DNA of 64,000 nt from Amblyornis subalaris. Lineage: Eukaryota > Chordata > Aves > Passeriformes > Ptilonorhynchidae. Below the pieces are notes generated by a model. That model searched no databases, was not told where the DNA came from, and saw only the letters and a list, made by a program, of their open reading frames with translations. The stretch is taken from assembly GCA_018881555.1 (NCBI GenBank), contig JACAXG010000053.1, positions 579,745 through 643,744 on the forward strand, read 5' to 3'. The position numbers and the translations under genes were made by a program. Below are positions 38,001-52,000 of this stretch, piece by piece; within the stretch, counting starts at the first letter, position 1, and each line of letters opens with the position of its first letter.

Positions 38001-38790
38001 TTCTTATAAAAAGGTTTAATTTTATTCTTCCTGTGTTAAAGCAAATATACATTTTCCCCCACGTTGCCTCCACTGAGTCAATAGAAATTTTATAGATCTG
38101 TTTTAAGTATCACAATTTAGTCTTTCTGCAGCGTTTCCTACAAAATTATTTATTTTCCCATATAGCACAATTTGATAATTTCATGTATGTTAATTGTANC
38201 TTCTTCGATTAATTTCTTGGCAGGAATGTCATTTAGGCCAGCAGCACCCATTTTCACTTTATGTCTGTGCCATTAGTATAGAATTAACTCAACAAAAACT
38301 GTACAACAATGCACAGGTATTCNTATAAAAACAGTCATCTTTGCAACAATTTTCTAACATTCAAATTCATACAGCTATTTTAATGTGATTTTCCTTGAAT
38401 ACTCAAAAGAGTATAATACGTTAGATAATATCATCAATTTGAGTTTTATAAGGAAGAGAGTTTAATATAAAATATTAATATACTATTTATTAATTTGCAG
38501 TTAATGGTTTGATAAANAATGGAAAAGGAGAATTTTGTTCTTTTTTTATGTGATTCTATATTTTTCCATTTAAACAACTAAAATGATAGTATTTATAAAA
38601 TACTGTCCCTTATTTTTACACTTAAAGCTTTGAAAAAACCTTTTCATTTGACTCAGGTTAAGGTCTTTTGCTTATTTTTCCCCATGACCTTAACACACAA
38701 TCTCCATTCCTAANACGGCAATATTACCCAAGCAGTAGACCAGAAATACTAAATACAAATGTTACTGAGATCTCCTGACTGAANCAACCA
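32020..38790. other. Unique AT-rich DNA, no gene recognised
   Basis: No supported exon, RNA gene or clear transposon. An A/C-rich tract at about 33,838-33,892 is noted separately. The interval 35,100-36,310 is less AT-rich and has longer open frames (about 80 codons at 35,684-35,935), but their translations show no recognisable domain. Confidence 0.55.
33838..33892. repeat. A/C-rich low-complexity tract
   Basis: AAAAAACCCACAACACC followed by CAAACAAACAACCCC-like units with almost no G or T. It belongs to the same class as the other A/C tracts. Confidence 0.7.
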
Positions 38791-38795
38791 CTATT

Positions 38796-39080
38796 TTTAA
38801 GAGAATGGAGCCAGGTTCAGTGGTGCCCAGTGACANGGTGGGAGGAAATAGACACAAACTGAAACACAGGAGGTTCTGCCTGAACATCAGGAAACACTTT
38901 ATGACTGTGAGGGCGAACAAGCTGTGAAGGCTGTAGAGTTTTGGTTATCTTTGGTTATATTCAAAAGCCATCTGGACACGACTCTGGGCAAACTGCTGTT
39001 AGGTAGCCGTGCTTGGGCTGAGTGGCAGGACAAAGACCACCAGAGATGCCTTTCAAACTCAGCTGTTCTGTGATGCTGTG
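38796..39080 (+). mobile_element. CR1 LINE, 3' end of a second subfamily
   Basis: The sequence from ATGGAGCCAGGTTCAGTGGT through ACACAAACTGAAACACAGGA, GAACATCAGGAAACACTTTATGACTG and the end CTCAGCTGTTCTGTGATGCTGTGA matches the 3' end of the CR1 subfamilies that terminate in TTCTGTGA rather than TTCTATGA. Orientation is sense on plus. It is old, with many substitutions and small indels (one N at 38,836). Confidence 0.87.
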
Positions 39081-39084
39081 AGCA

Positions 39085-42000
39085 CGTTCATAGGAAGTTC
39101 TCTCAAGTGAGATGCAGCATTAGCATGCATTTGAAGATCAGTGCTCTCAGTCCCAATTTTTTTTTCTCTAAAATTGCCTCAAATATTTTTCTGAAGAAGA
39201 CAAACTGAATAGAGGTAATTTGTAATAGACAAAATTTGTAATAGACAAGTCTAATTTAAGAAGTCATTGTGTCAATCATCAGTTTTGAAGACAGAAAAAG
39301 GTAACGTAAAAGCCAGGAGCTTCTTCTACCCTCAGAGCATCATGTCTTTGCTAGAAATTGCATATTGAAAGGACTAAACTAGTACTGACAAAAAAACACT
39401 TAATACCAATCCTATGGCCAAACTTCTTGAGTGTCTGACTTTCTGTCTTTTTCTTTTTTTCCTTTTTCTTTAATGGTAAAGCTAAAGGTTTTAATATTTT
39501 GTTACACAGTTAAGAGAATAGAAGTTCTCTTAGCATAGGATGCTTCATCAATTCTTAGTCCAAAAATCTGTTGTTCCAAGTTTCTCCAGCAACTCAGTAA
39601 TGAGGGTGCTAGGATGAATTAGCCACAGTCACTTAAGTGGCCCTTTCAGTCCTACATGCTTTTCTTTCTGTCCTTCAGCACTTTGCGAACAGAGGTAGGA
39701 CTTAAAACCAGTCATCATCTAACACATCCCAAATGTCTCACTGCTCCTATGTACTTATCCACTTACCTTTGCTTTATTATTCATCATCCTAGCTTATCTG
39801 CCTCCTCTTGCTCTAATTCCTTTTCAGAAATTTCCTGCTGACAATGCAAATATCTTGCCTTTCTTCAAAACATTTAATGGATATTTCTATATTTCAAAAT
39901 TTTAAAGAATCATATATAAGACCCTCTGTTTAGCAGAAATCAATTTTGTTTGATCTACTTTTATGTCAAGCTCATAGCATTTACATTTTCTGGGCAAAAA
40001 TCGCACTTTGGCTTTAATTATCTTTGAAATATAAGACTTGAGGGATGATTTTAAGGAAAAAAAATGCACTATGACATCTGTGGAACTCAAAAGTATTGTC
40101 TAAACTAAAGCCCATAGACATGCATATCTGCATTTAGACAGTTGCTCTGGTGGTTTCACTCATCATACTATTGGGGTTTTTTACATATTCAAAAAGCTTT
40201 GAAGGGAATAAAGTTTTTCTCAATCAAAAGTTTTCAGGAAAAAGAATATGATGTGGGGTCCACTCTGCCTAACAGACAATAGAATTAGAGTCAGTCTATA
40301 GAGGTTCTGTTCTACACGTTTGTGCACATCTGTTATTTTACTTTTTGTTATACTAAGAACTGGAGACATAGTAAACTGTTAAGTTGGGCTTCATATCCTC
40401 ATATGAGATGAGCAAGAGGTGATTTGAACAAAATTCACTGTAAATAACAGCAAGAAAAGCTGAGAAGCTACATAGAAACTCCAGTGCATAACAGACGTCA
40501 GCAGGCTTTTTGGAAGCAATGGAGGGAGACAATGTTATGGACAGAAGTCTGCTTTAATAAAAGGCAGTGACAAAGATGGTGTCTCTGTCAGTGGGAAGAA
40601 TGGGAAATCTCCAAAAGTGAGGAAACTAATCAGAATTCACTTCTAATTACAGATTCCATGAGAAAAAATAAACAGCACGGACAAGTATTTTTAGATGATG
40701 TGCTAATATGAAATAATATTAAATCCATAGGTTTAAGAAAAACAAGAGGTGTTGAATTTACATGTGGTCCTGTAGAGCTGAATGAAATGACAGTGACTGA
40801 AACCTCTGATAAATTCAGTTACATCTACCAACTTGAAACTTAGACCATGCATTCAACATTCATTTACTCCCTTTGAGACTTTACACTTTAGGAGTCAGGC
40901 ACATCATTTGACATAAGAGCCATAGCAGTATTAGCTTGCTCTTTCCCTGGTTATAATGACAAGAATATGTGTTAATTTGTGTTAGAGTTTTATGTAAGCT
41001 TCATATAGTTTAAAATGTCAGTAGAGCCAGTAGTGTTCCAGCAACCCCATTATTTTAGAATAATTACCTTCTGTGGTCTCCTATTTGAGATAAAACAGAA
41101 GAGAGCACAGCAGGTTATTTTGGTCTTGTAGTGCTTATGTTAAACAATTAGCAGTTATTGTTGATTACCCCCTTAGAAACTGTCAGGTACTGTTATCTTA
41201 CGACACATTTCTACAGTTGTTCTCGTGTAGGATATACCCCTATGGCTTTGCATCTTGGATGGAGAAGAGCTGGTTTTCTGCCTGTTCCCATATCATTCCT
41301 ATTTCAGACTGAACTGCAACGTGTGCCAGGACTCGATGTTGTGACGAGCTTTGGAGCACAGTTTGTGCATGCCTTCAGGAACTGGAAGATGTAGCCGTGT
41401 AGAGTCAAGAGCCAAAAAGTCTCTCCCTGAAAGCTCTTGTATGACTGAGGCTTCTGCTGCCATAAGGTACCATGTACATGAAATTATGGAAATGTTTTCC
41501 AAACCTCTCTTTTGTTACCACTGAAGAACAGTAAATCTTCACTAAATCATCACGAAATCCTGTGGCTCTGTCTGGAAGCTCTTAAATGGCAAAAAAAGGA
41601 AAAGCTGTGCATTTGCTGAAATTGTGGTTGTATATTCAAACAAGACAGATCAGAATGCCTTGCACATAAAATCAAGTAATCCTGTTTTTTTTAGATGGAA
41701 AAGGGAAATCTGAAGATTTCTCTGAAAATTTCTGTATGCTAAAGACTTTCCTCAGTCTGTCATAAACTTGGGCCTCCTAAGAGGACAACTGTCCCCCACA
41801 AAATAAGAGACTCTATTGTCCTTATATATATGGAAAAACTACTAGTGTTATAGTTACTGAATTACCAAATAATGAAATAATAAACTCTTTCCTTCATCAG
41901 TTCCTGCCTGTGATGTGGTCACTGGAATAGGTTTTAATGCATAAAACCTTTATGCTTATTTATATAAATATATAAACCTTTTTTTCCTTATTTGACTATG

Positions 42001-45000
42001 CCTTTCTACTCTTCCTCTCTCCCCCATTGCTTCATATCCCTACAGAAATCTCTGTGACACAAATTACCATGGTATCTGACTCTCTCACGTGTATTAACAG
42101 ATGCAGCAATTAAGACTTTCATAGAAAATATTGAAAATAAATAAAATTTTCCACTAATTTTTTTTGTGAAATGTATTTTAAACAAAATAATTGCTTATTA
42201 AAATCACTTAGTAACTATTTTTTCCCGAAAATAAATGTTAAAAAAGCAAAGATTTTCAGACTTCAGATTCTTGACAAATGTCTTAAAAAAAAAAGAAAAT
42301 TAAAAATGTTCAAAAATTAATCAAATAAAAAAAAAAATTCCCAACGAGGTCTAAGAGGAGAGCTGAGGCTAATTCTCCTTTCCTCTTTTCACAGAGTCGC
42401 AGAAATTCTGGTATTAGTTAAAACTGATTTTCAGGTTGATCTGAATACAGATTTTAATTTGCTACTGCATTTTGAATTCTGAATGCTGGCCTCAGCAAAA
42501 TAAGACAGTTATTCTCAACAGCACTTTCATATGGTGCTTTCAAGAAGTGAAAGCCCTACACACTTAACCAATGACATATGACACACCTTATTCAAAGACT
42601 TGTTTGTTTGTTTGCTTTCTTTCAACATTTTAACACTCGTCACCTCTGACAGTTTATGTTGACGTTATCCTGCCATGTATTGTCAGGGCAAGACAAACCA
42701 TTAGAAGTAAAAGATAGATTTCTTTCTCAGATAAGAAGAAAAAGAGAAAGTTAGGGAAGAAAGATGAAATGCAGAATTTGCAGTTGAAGGTTTAATATTC
42801 AACAAATTCAAAATCACCTTGTATTTTGACTTCTGGCATTTCCCATCAGACAAGGTTGAAATATTGAAATAATATTGAAATATAAAAGAAATAAATATAA
42901 ATAAATATTAAAAATAATATAAGATATTAATATAAATTAATATAAAAATAAATATAAAATATATTGAAATATAAAAGAAATAAAACTTTCTTTGATTCCC
43001 TGCCTCAGGTCACTTGCACACATTTTCTTTGAAATGATTGGTAGAATCATTTAATACTTCTTAATTCATTTGCTTTGGGAAAAAAAAAAAACAACAAAAC
43101 CAAAAAGCAATAGAACACATTCATTTTACTAAAAAAAAAGAAAAACACTTCCAACCTTATACCAATTTTTTATGCTTTATTATTTCCCCAGCATTTTAAT
43201 CTCTGTTATGTTTTATGAAAACTAGCACATCTCTACATTTCCTTCTGGGTGGCTGAGTCAATGAAAGTCTCTCCACTGACCTCACTTGTGAAAACTGTAG
43301 CATTCTTTTCTAGTGATCTCTTTTATGGGATAAAGAACATCAATTAGAAATCAAGACCAGAAGGACAAAATAGCAAAATAGCAAACACAAGCTTTGATTA
43401 CTAAAGAATTCCAGCTGAAATGTTTAGAATTTCATGGTCGTTTAGAACAGTTTTTGTTCTGTCATAGAACAATTGCTCAGTAAATTTGAAACTGTTTTTC
43501 TCTTAATACGGATCATGTAACAGGTTAGTTGTGGTTTCTCTTTCTATTTCAAAATGACATTTTAAAATATATTTGCATAATTTGAAAACAAATGTCATGC
43601 TTCCTCTCTGTTACTTTCTCTCTTTTCCTATCACAATAAATATTTCATAATCACACAAAATATTAGTGTGTTGCATGATGAGTTACAGTCTCTCACTTCT
43701 GGAGTTATCCTCATTTGTCCTTATAAACTCGGTTGGCAAAGTCAAAACAACTGAGATAAATTCTTATTAATACTGCGTCATCTTTACAAATTTTAGAATG
43801 AAACTAATTTTAAAATTTGAGTAAGAATCAATTAACTTACTCATGGTAGGATGTTTTACTTAAAGTGGTTGTGTTTGAGCCAATGTGTGAAAGTTCCATT
43901 TTCCTGCCTAGGGTTAACATATATGTGGCTGAAGCCAGAAAACAGTACACTTATTTATGCCTTTAGACATTCCAAAATTGATAATTCATCCATATATATG
44001 TAAAAAACTGGAGAGAATAAAAATCCATTTCCATTTTGGGTTTGTTCTATCAAGAAGTTACTTCAGAGAGATCAAAATGGCACTAAGTAATACAATGGTG
44101 TTACAGATCACTAGTATAAATAATAGCGTTTTTAAAATGGTGTTTCCAAAAGGCTAATATTTCACAATGTATTTCCACAGGAGGTCATGTTGTTACATAG
44201 TGAACTCTAAAATCCATTATGTAAGTGGAAACAAACCAGAGATTTCCATGAATGGTAGCTCACCCACCACCCTTCATGACAATCCCTCTAGCAAGTAATA
44301 ACTGGTATACATATTCTTCTTACACATAAAAACTAACAGTTTAAGTTTCTAAATAATAACAGGAGTTCTTTTTTCTAGTTTTGTTCCATGTCTAGTAAAT
44401 GTCTCCTTTATTCCATATTGAGATTTAATTTGGGATATTATGAAACCTTAAAATCCTCTCTGTATTGTGAAAACATTATCCTTTTGTTTGATGGCAAAAA
44501 AGATAAAAGGATGGTATGATTGTCACTGTAGCCAGCTTGCAGCTCATCTATTTCTCTAACATTTGTCTAGGTTATTGAGCAGTTCAAAGAATTCCTCCTT
44601 TTTATTTAGTTTGCTCAAATTTTAGGTTTGTAGTAAAACACCAGAACACCTGGATTCCATGTTTGTGATCTCTTAGCTCTCCAACTCTTGTAATATCCAC
44701 CATAGGAAAATTATAAATAGCATGTATATGTCTGTCCTGCACTCTAGCCAGTGGGCTACCACAAAATCACCACTAGCAAGTACATCTGTGATTATATTGA
44801 TCTATATCAAACTATTACAAGTTACGATGGAAATCAATAATATAGTGTCAATCAATATTATCCAGCAACGAATAACAGCAAAACCAAGGAGCTATAGACT
44901 TTACTATAACAGCAAAACCCATAATGTATATTACAGGTTACTACAAACTTATTTTTAGTTAAGCAATATAATCACCGGTGTAATAGCACATATTCTAGTA

Positions 45001-47990
45001 GCCGTTAGTGGTATGGATATATAGTACTGGTGTTAAGTGAATCAGACAGAATTCAGAAGGGGCCAACCATCCCTGAGGGGAGAGCAAACCCATCCCAGAC
45101 ATGGGATGGCAAACCAAACTGACCCCTAAAGTGCACCCAAAGTGGGACCAGTAATTCAGCAGGCAGAGTTTCACTTCAGAAGTGATCGTGCCACAGGCTC
45201 TGGAGTCAGGTCTGGTGAGAGTCCAAAATCTCACAGAAAGTTCGTGTGTTCACCCTGTGCAGGAAAGGAAAAGTGAATGCAGCATGGGAAGTTTCCAGAG
45301 AGAGAGGCTCAACTTTGGATAAAAATTTAGTCTTTTTCAAATCATTGTTATAAAACAGGACATAGGACATCAGGACTTTGAACAGTCAATATAAGCTGTT
45401 AAATTTGGCTTTACACCTGCATTGATGTTGTTTTCTATTCTTTTGGAGCCATTTTATATTCCCAGACTATTTCCACCTTTTCAGAAAACAAATTGTCATT
45501 ACAATTCCTTGAATTGGCATGTTTTAGTTGTGTCTAAGGATATCCCTGGTTTCTAGGTACCCCAGCTTTACTTCAGAGAGGCCAGCTGTACCTTTCAGGG
45601 ATGTTTCTGGCTCTCAGGCCTAGTTCTGGACTCACAACTTCCAGGTTGGGAGGCAACTTCTCTGTCACTATTTTTCAGGAGACATTTTTTTCCTGTTCAG
45701 TAAATTTGCTCTTCCAACAAGGCCAACTTTAAGGCTGGTTTACATCAAGGTTTACATCAATCTAATTTTACATATTTAGTGGTGTTTCCCTATAAGTACA
45801 TCACTGACCTTCAGTTCAACATTTTAATTACTGTTTTTCACTTTCATAACCTAACATACTACCTTAGGAAGTCAGCACATAGGGCAAAAACCTGTTTGAA
45901 AACGTAGACCCAGATTTGGTCTCTAAATGCTATAATTTATGGATTGATCTTTTCGTACTGAAATCTAATTTTTAAAATAAAACATTTTAAAACATATTCT
46001 AACAGTTTCTAATACCTCATTGTGCAAAATAGTAGTGTGATTCCTTCAATGTATTCCTTCCTGGTATTTGGGGGGTAGGAGGTTGATAGCTTGTTTAATG
46101 GATCTTCAATCATTCTGCATAGAAAACTTGAAAACACGTTCAGTTTGTTGCTATATTAACGTCTTCCAAATGTATCTACTGCTTGTTCTGCACACACCTC
46201 CTCCCCATTCCTTTCAACAAAATTCTGGGTAAACAAGAATTGTTCAGTATATAAAGCATGCAGCATTTCACAAGTAAAATGTCTTGCGCTGGATGTGAGT
46301 AAAAAGGTTCCTCAGAGTAAGTGAATGATAAGTTTGATAGTCTTCTATATTCTGTCATATTTGTGACAACTTTTAACTTCAAACTTTGGTGGAACACTGA
46401 CTCATGCCAGTAATTGTTCTATATTCTTCTCTGACGTGTTCTTACGATAAGGAACGTGATAAGTCCTAATGCAAAATGTTAAACTATTTCTAATTTGATG
46501 ACAGGAAAACTAGGTTGGGATTATAGCCACAGCCTGAAAAAAATTTGCATTTGGGAGAGGGAGAAGAAGCTGTCTGGATCAGCAGCTGGGTTAGGATGAG
46601 GGAAAGCCTCTGCTTTTAAATGTCTACGCCTTTCAGTAGCTGGGGTTTTATGAGGATTGTTTGTGCCAGTAAGTGGTAGCACATCTCCAAACCTCTGCTT
46701 TTGTTACAAACAGGTTTCTCAGAGAAGCAGGTGGCTATCCATACTTGAGGGTTTTAAATTATCAAGTTATGAAAGATGTCAAAATGTCTACTGATATACC
46801 TGCACCTGGTTCACCTCAAAGACCATGAAGTTGGGGCACTGTAAAGCCAAACAAGGGCAGTAAGAAGAAGACATCACAATTAGTGAAGATAAATTAATTC
46901 TGTGAATTAGAAAGAGCAAGAACTTGAGTTTAGCTCTCATAAGGGACTGATCAAACCATTTTAAGCTGTTGCCCTCTTGCATTCCTGTCCATTCACTACA
47001 GATTTGACCAGAAATCCTATTCCAGTAAAGAAAAGCCTATTAGAAGTGTCAACCAGACATGTTTGTGTGAGCAGCTTCTCTTTTGACAAGACAACAAAAT
47101 GTTAAGGAGAGACATTTTTGTTTTCAAGTATCAATCAGCTCCATACACCTTTCTTCTAACCAAGAGTAATCACATACAATTATAGGGAATGAATGCTCAA
47201 GATGGCAGTGTGGTTTTCTTTTCTGAAGAATTTTTCCCCTAGCAGTCATAGAGAATGATGTGGAACATATTTCTCACAAGCTCTACCTGATAATTATACT
47301 GCATCCGTAACAGTATACAAAAATGGTATTGCATTATTCATGTGCAAAATACATTTCTTGTCTTGCAGAGTACTAACATCTGTTTAAAATTACTATTCTT
47401 TCAATTATTTAACTCCTGTTGTTATGCTTTATCCTTATTAGTCCACAGAAATAAATCCAAGGACTGTCAGTGACAGTAGCAACACAGCAGCTGAAGAACC
47501 AGGAGGTTCATTTTCGATTCAATAATATCATGTCAAACCACTGAATCAATGATAAAAAAAGGCCACGTTCTCATTAATGTCCTTGTTGAACAGAAGGTAC
47601 CTCGGAACTGAAACGATCTGGCTGGAATTTGACATAAACCTGTAAGATGACTAGACATTTCATTCAGGGGCTTAAGATCACTAACTAATCTATCCCCTGC
47701 TGAGTCTGGCCCTACTCTTATATTCTGGGGATGACGAGGAAGACTGTTACTCTGCATGTCCTCTCTGGGCAAGTTTTCTTACACTCTGTAGTTGCATAAG
47801 AAGTTAATAACATGTTGTGCTCTGTCCCAGAGCTGGTGTAGAAGTTTAACTCTTAGTCACTTGGAACAGAATCTTATCTGAGGCAATTCAGAACATTTTA
47901 ATTGCAATCAAGCAACTTTGTATGAGCTATTGATCCAGCCTGGTACAACTGGGTATCCGAAAAGTGTTCACACGGGATTAACCTTTTTAT
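39085..47990. other. Unique AT-rich DNA, no gene recognised
   Basis: Nearly 9 kb without a supported gene and without N bases. It holds a short duplicated motif at 39,217-39,250 (TTTGTAATAGACA twice), an AT-only low-complexity patch at 42,855-42,985, and an unrecognised GC-richer patch at 44,995-45,240. Open frames stay below 90 codons and show no domain. Confidence 0.55.
42855..42985. repeat. AT-only low-complexity patch
   Basis: Irregular AATATTGAAATATAAAAGAAATAAA-type units. One such unit, ATATTGAAATATAAAAGAAA, occurs near 42,872 and again near 42,960, so part of this patch is an internal duplication. Confidence 0.75.
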
Positions 47991-47995
47991 GCTAC

Positions 47996-49053
47996 TGTCC
48001 TGGTTTGAAGGACAGGTGTCTGTCAAGGAAGGTGGGAAACCTCCCTTGAATACAGGATGACCTCCCTCCCTCCTCCGAATTACTGTACCTTTGAAATTAC
48101 GGGCCTCTCAGGCAAAGATGTGGTAAAAAGAATAACAGTTCTTTACTAGGGTTATATATATATATATATATATATAACAAGACAGTTAAATGGCAACCAT
48201 AAGAGAACAGACAAACCCCTTATCAGTTCCTTATCTGTTCTTGGGAGATTCTCCGCTGGGGCAGAGAGGCTGCGGTGACTCCCCCGCGGCTGCAGGGGGC
48301 ACTGTGGCGCGAGCGCGACGACCCTCACGTGGCAATGGCGGCTCCGGGGGATGGGAAAGGGGCAGGGGGGTCGCTCCTGGTGCGAACCCACGGGGCAGCA
48401 GCCCGGCTCCACCAACCTTGGCAGTGGGCAGCGAGCAGCGCAGGCAGGCAGGGTTGACTGGGGAGCGATGGATCTCGGTATTACCCACCGCTAGACCAGC
48501 AGAAGGCAGGAACAGCAGAGATGAGCAGCTCCGGGTGGCAATTGGTTACAGCGTAACTCTGAACCCTGTACAGCCGCGGGCCCTCGAAGATGTCACAGTG
48601 TATCCGTGCTCTGGAGCCAGCCTGCGGAGGCGTCGCAGTGTAGCAGTGTTCCTGGAATGAAACCAGCACTTGCTGCAGGCGCAACCACCCTCAGCGAACG
48701 CCGAGCGGAGAGAGAGGCAAGCCCCGGTGTCCACCCGCCTCTCGCCCAAGTCTCTGGCAGTTCTCTCCCGATGCTCCAGCCTCTGGGAAACAACCCCCTG
48801 GCCAGTATTTCCAGGTCTTTGTTTTTCTTTAATTGGGGGAATTGTCCTGGCTCCTGGGCTGGGCAAGTGATCCCTTTTGTCCTTAAGTATCGTCCGTTCT
48901 GTGTCATTAGCGTGGAATGCAGCTGGACAGATAACTCCCTTTTGTTCTTAAGTATCACCCATCAGTTCTCGGCCAGCCCCTCCCCACCTACACAGCCTGT
49001 CTATTACCTGAGGCAAAGGAAACAAGTTTTCATTTTTTTTCTAACCCACAACA
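47996..49053 (-). mobile_element. Solo LTR, ERVL-like, with perfect 5-bp target duplication
   Basis: A 1,058-bp block is bounded by GCTAC at 47,991-47,995 and GCTAC at 49,054-49,058, a perfect 5-bp target-site duplication. On the plus strand it begins TGTCCTGGTTTGAAGGACAG and ends CTAACCCACAACA. The minus-strand element therefore reads TGTTGTGGGTTAG...CAAACCAGGACA, which fits the ends of a common avian ERVL-type LTR. The 5-bp duplication also fits ERVL. The core (about 48,240-48,760) is strikingly GC- and CpG-rich compared with its surroundings. A (TA)n microsatellite lies in the 3' part. No internal retroviral sequence is present. Long open frames across the GC-rich core on both strands are composition artefacts. 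Confidence 0.93.
48153..48176. repeat. (TA)n microsatellite inside the solo LTR
   Basis: About twelve perfect TA units, located within the 3' half of the minus-strand LTR. Confidence 0.9.
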
Positions 49054-49058
49054 GCTAC

Positions 49059-52000
49059 ACATTGGTAGTCTGAGCAAAACAGATTTATTTGTTCTTCTTT
49101 CCCATAGTACATTTTGCTTTCTGACATTTTCATGCGTGGACTTTACACTGATGTACTTCAGCCAGCACATTGATGGAGAAGAATTGTGCTAGCTTTGATT
49201 TTTGCCTGCTTTGGACTAAATAATAAGGCCGTAACCTGATTTTTATCAGTCTCCTTTTTTTTAAGAGATAGAAATCCCACACATTTTCTATCAGGTGATA
49301 AAAATATATCTTGGAAATCTGCATTAAAATTATCAAAATAATTATTGCATTTGCAAGAAGAAAAAAGATAAAGAAAAACCTAATAGTAGAATTAACAAGA
49401 GAGAGCAACAAACTCTGATCTTTTGCCTTTCAGAGTTACCTGAGTAAGGGCTAACAAAAACTTTGAAATTTTATTTCCGTAGTTGATCCTTGTTTAATTA
49501 GAGCATATATTCCAAAATGGCTGGAGATGGGAGTAAGACCATAAGATGTGCTATTACATTATATAGTTAGAGATAATTACAAATTTCATTCCCTTGAAAG
49601 TTGATTCTACCCTGAAAGAAGACTGAGAATGGCATATTTGTTGTATCTGCCATGTAACTATGGCGACAACAAATTGCTTTGTTTTGTTTTTAAAAGCTAT
49701 TTCTACCAACTTCGACAACATTTCTGAAAACTGGAGGTTTTTAATAGGGGCTGGAAATGCTGAACATGACATAGTTTCATCTATCTTAGTATTTTATCTT
49801 GTATGAAATGTACTTTTTAAAAGAAATCACTTGGTTTTCCCACTCATCTTATTTAAGCACACACCACAGAGGAGTCTCAGAATGCACCATCTGGATTTTC
49901 TTGGGTTGCAAGTAAATCAGATGTTTTCCAGCAGCACACACAGAGCAATTCCACTACTCACATCTATCAAAACAGGTAGAAACAGCAGTAGTAAAAACTT
50001 TTTGTAATTCTGATAACATGAATATCATGTCATTAGCACTGACTTTTTTGTTCTACAGATCAAATTTTATTGGTTGGCATTATTTTTCCTCACTGCCAGG
50101 CCAGAAATAAAGCAGGCATTCCATTTTTTTTACTCACCAGTCTAACTTCAAGAGAGGAATAATTGTGTCTTTTATATGAATACATGTAGGTTTTAGTTGT
50201 GGCCATCTCCCAGTTACAGTGGGATAACTCTAGTCACTGCTGCTCTCACCCTTTATCAGAAATCTGTATATTTGAATAATAGAGTACTTTGCAATCACTC
50301 CCCACGCTCACTCTAGTAGACTAACCACCTTTCACATAATGAAGGAACAGTATTTCCCGGAAAAAACAAACAAACAACCAAAAAAACCCCGAGAACAGCG
50401 GTGTTGTTATTGCTGGAAGAAATTATTCTTGCTTCTGTATTCATTATTCAAGTATGTTTGTGTACTGGCCAGATTCCTGAAATGTTTCATCCTGATTATG
50501 TATATAGGTATTTCTCTTTTTCCTTTTTGTTTGTTTTTTTTTGGCGGGAGGGGATTGGGTTGGGCTGAGTTGGATTGTTTTTGTTTGGTTTTTCTTTCTT
50601 TTTTTGGAAATTTTTATTGTCCTGATTTTTATTCTGATTGCTCCATACATATTTTGTTCTCTCTGTTGTTAAGAAAATATACCTGAAGTCGCTAGTCACT
50701 GCCAAAAACTGGCACTTCTTTATTTTTAAAAAATACTAGTGCTAAGTCCTTTATACTGCTGAGCACAAATGATTCCATCCCTTTGTGTAAACCCTGTATC
50801 ATTCACACCGTTTCAGACAAAGTCTGACTAATCCTGTAATATATCTTTTAGTGTTAAACCTAACCTTCTCACATTGTAAAAATAATAGTGTTTACTTCTT
50901 TTGTAGAATGACACCTGCAACAGTTTGTTATCCTTAAGAAATTAGGTTTTCCAAAATACCTATTTTTCCTGTAATAACAGGAACTAGAGGTCTATTTTTC
51001 AGCAATTGAATGCTATTCATACAGAACTTACAGACTTTGAAGTATTTGACAGAAAGATAATTGTAAGGGTAGTTTGGCCCACTTGACACCTTTCAGTAAT
51101 CTGGGCATTTTTTTAAGGCTGTATTTAATGCAGTCACAATCCTCTTTGTGTTTCTCAAAATCAAGAAGAAAACATGAAGAAATCTTTCTCAGGTTTTATC
51201 ACCTCTCGGAGAATGAGGTTTTCTTCTCAGTAGAAGAGAAGCAAGAGCAGATTACCAGCACAAATTGGAGAAGTTTTGAAGAAATGCCTTTTCATCAAAA
51301 TATGCTGAGGATAAATTTTTGAGCTTTGAAAGCTCATGATACTCAAAAAGTTTTCAGGGAGAAAGTGTCTGAGGCCCAAATCAAAATCCCTGTGTCACTT
51401 CTCCAGAGAGAACCGAGTGAAAACACTGGGGTTTGTTTGTTTGTTTTTTGTTAATCTGGAGGTGTACACTTCAAATGCATTCCATTTTATGAAAAAATTG
51501 CAATGTTACTATGTTGTTGGGTTGTGGTTTTTTTTTTTTTTGGGGGGGGGGGGGAACAAACCAGAAAAAAGCAGAATAAAAAGCTTCAAAACAACACTTT
51601 CTTGAAATAGTGAAAGGAAGCACACTCTTGATTCTCTGGCCGGTTCTAATATATGTAATTTATTTAGAGATGTTCTTTGATCCATGAATGAAATTTCCAT
51701 ATAAGGATTAGACCATTAGATCAGTGTAGATTGCTATAATTTTTGCATTCTGCTGCCTAAATAAGGCATCCTTCATATACGAAAAGTTTTAGGAGAATTA
51801 GGAGAAAACTGGAGCCTACAGCTGTCCACAACAAGTACAGCAGAGCAAAACTGAGTAACAGACTCTAAACACAAAGAATGGCTAAATTTCCTCTTTCTTT
51901 CGGACCTACAGAAATAAATAGGCATAGGATTAGAAACAATTGCACTGTGATCATTTCATCTGTGTTGTAGACCTTTAAGGTTCGTATGACAACACTAACT

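Noticed and set aside
48190..49073. Long overlapping open frames on both strands (up to about 155 codons)
   Set aside because: They fall inside the solo LTR with GCTAC duplications. The core is GC-rich, which lowers stop frequency; the translations are low-complexity Arg/Ala/Pro and show no domain.
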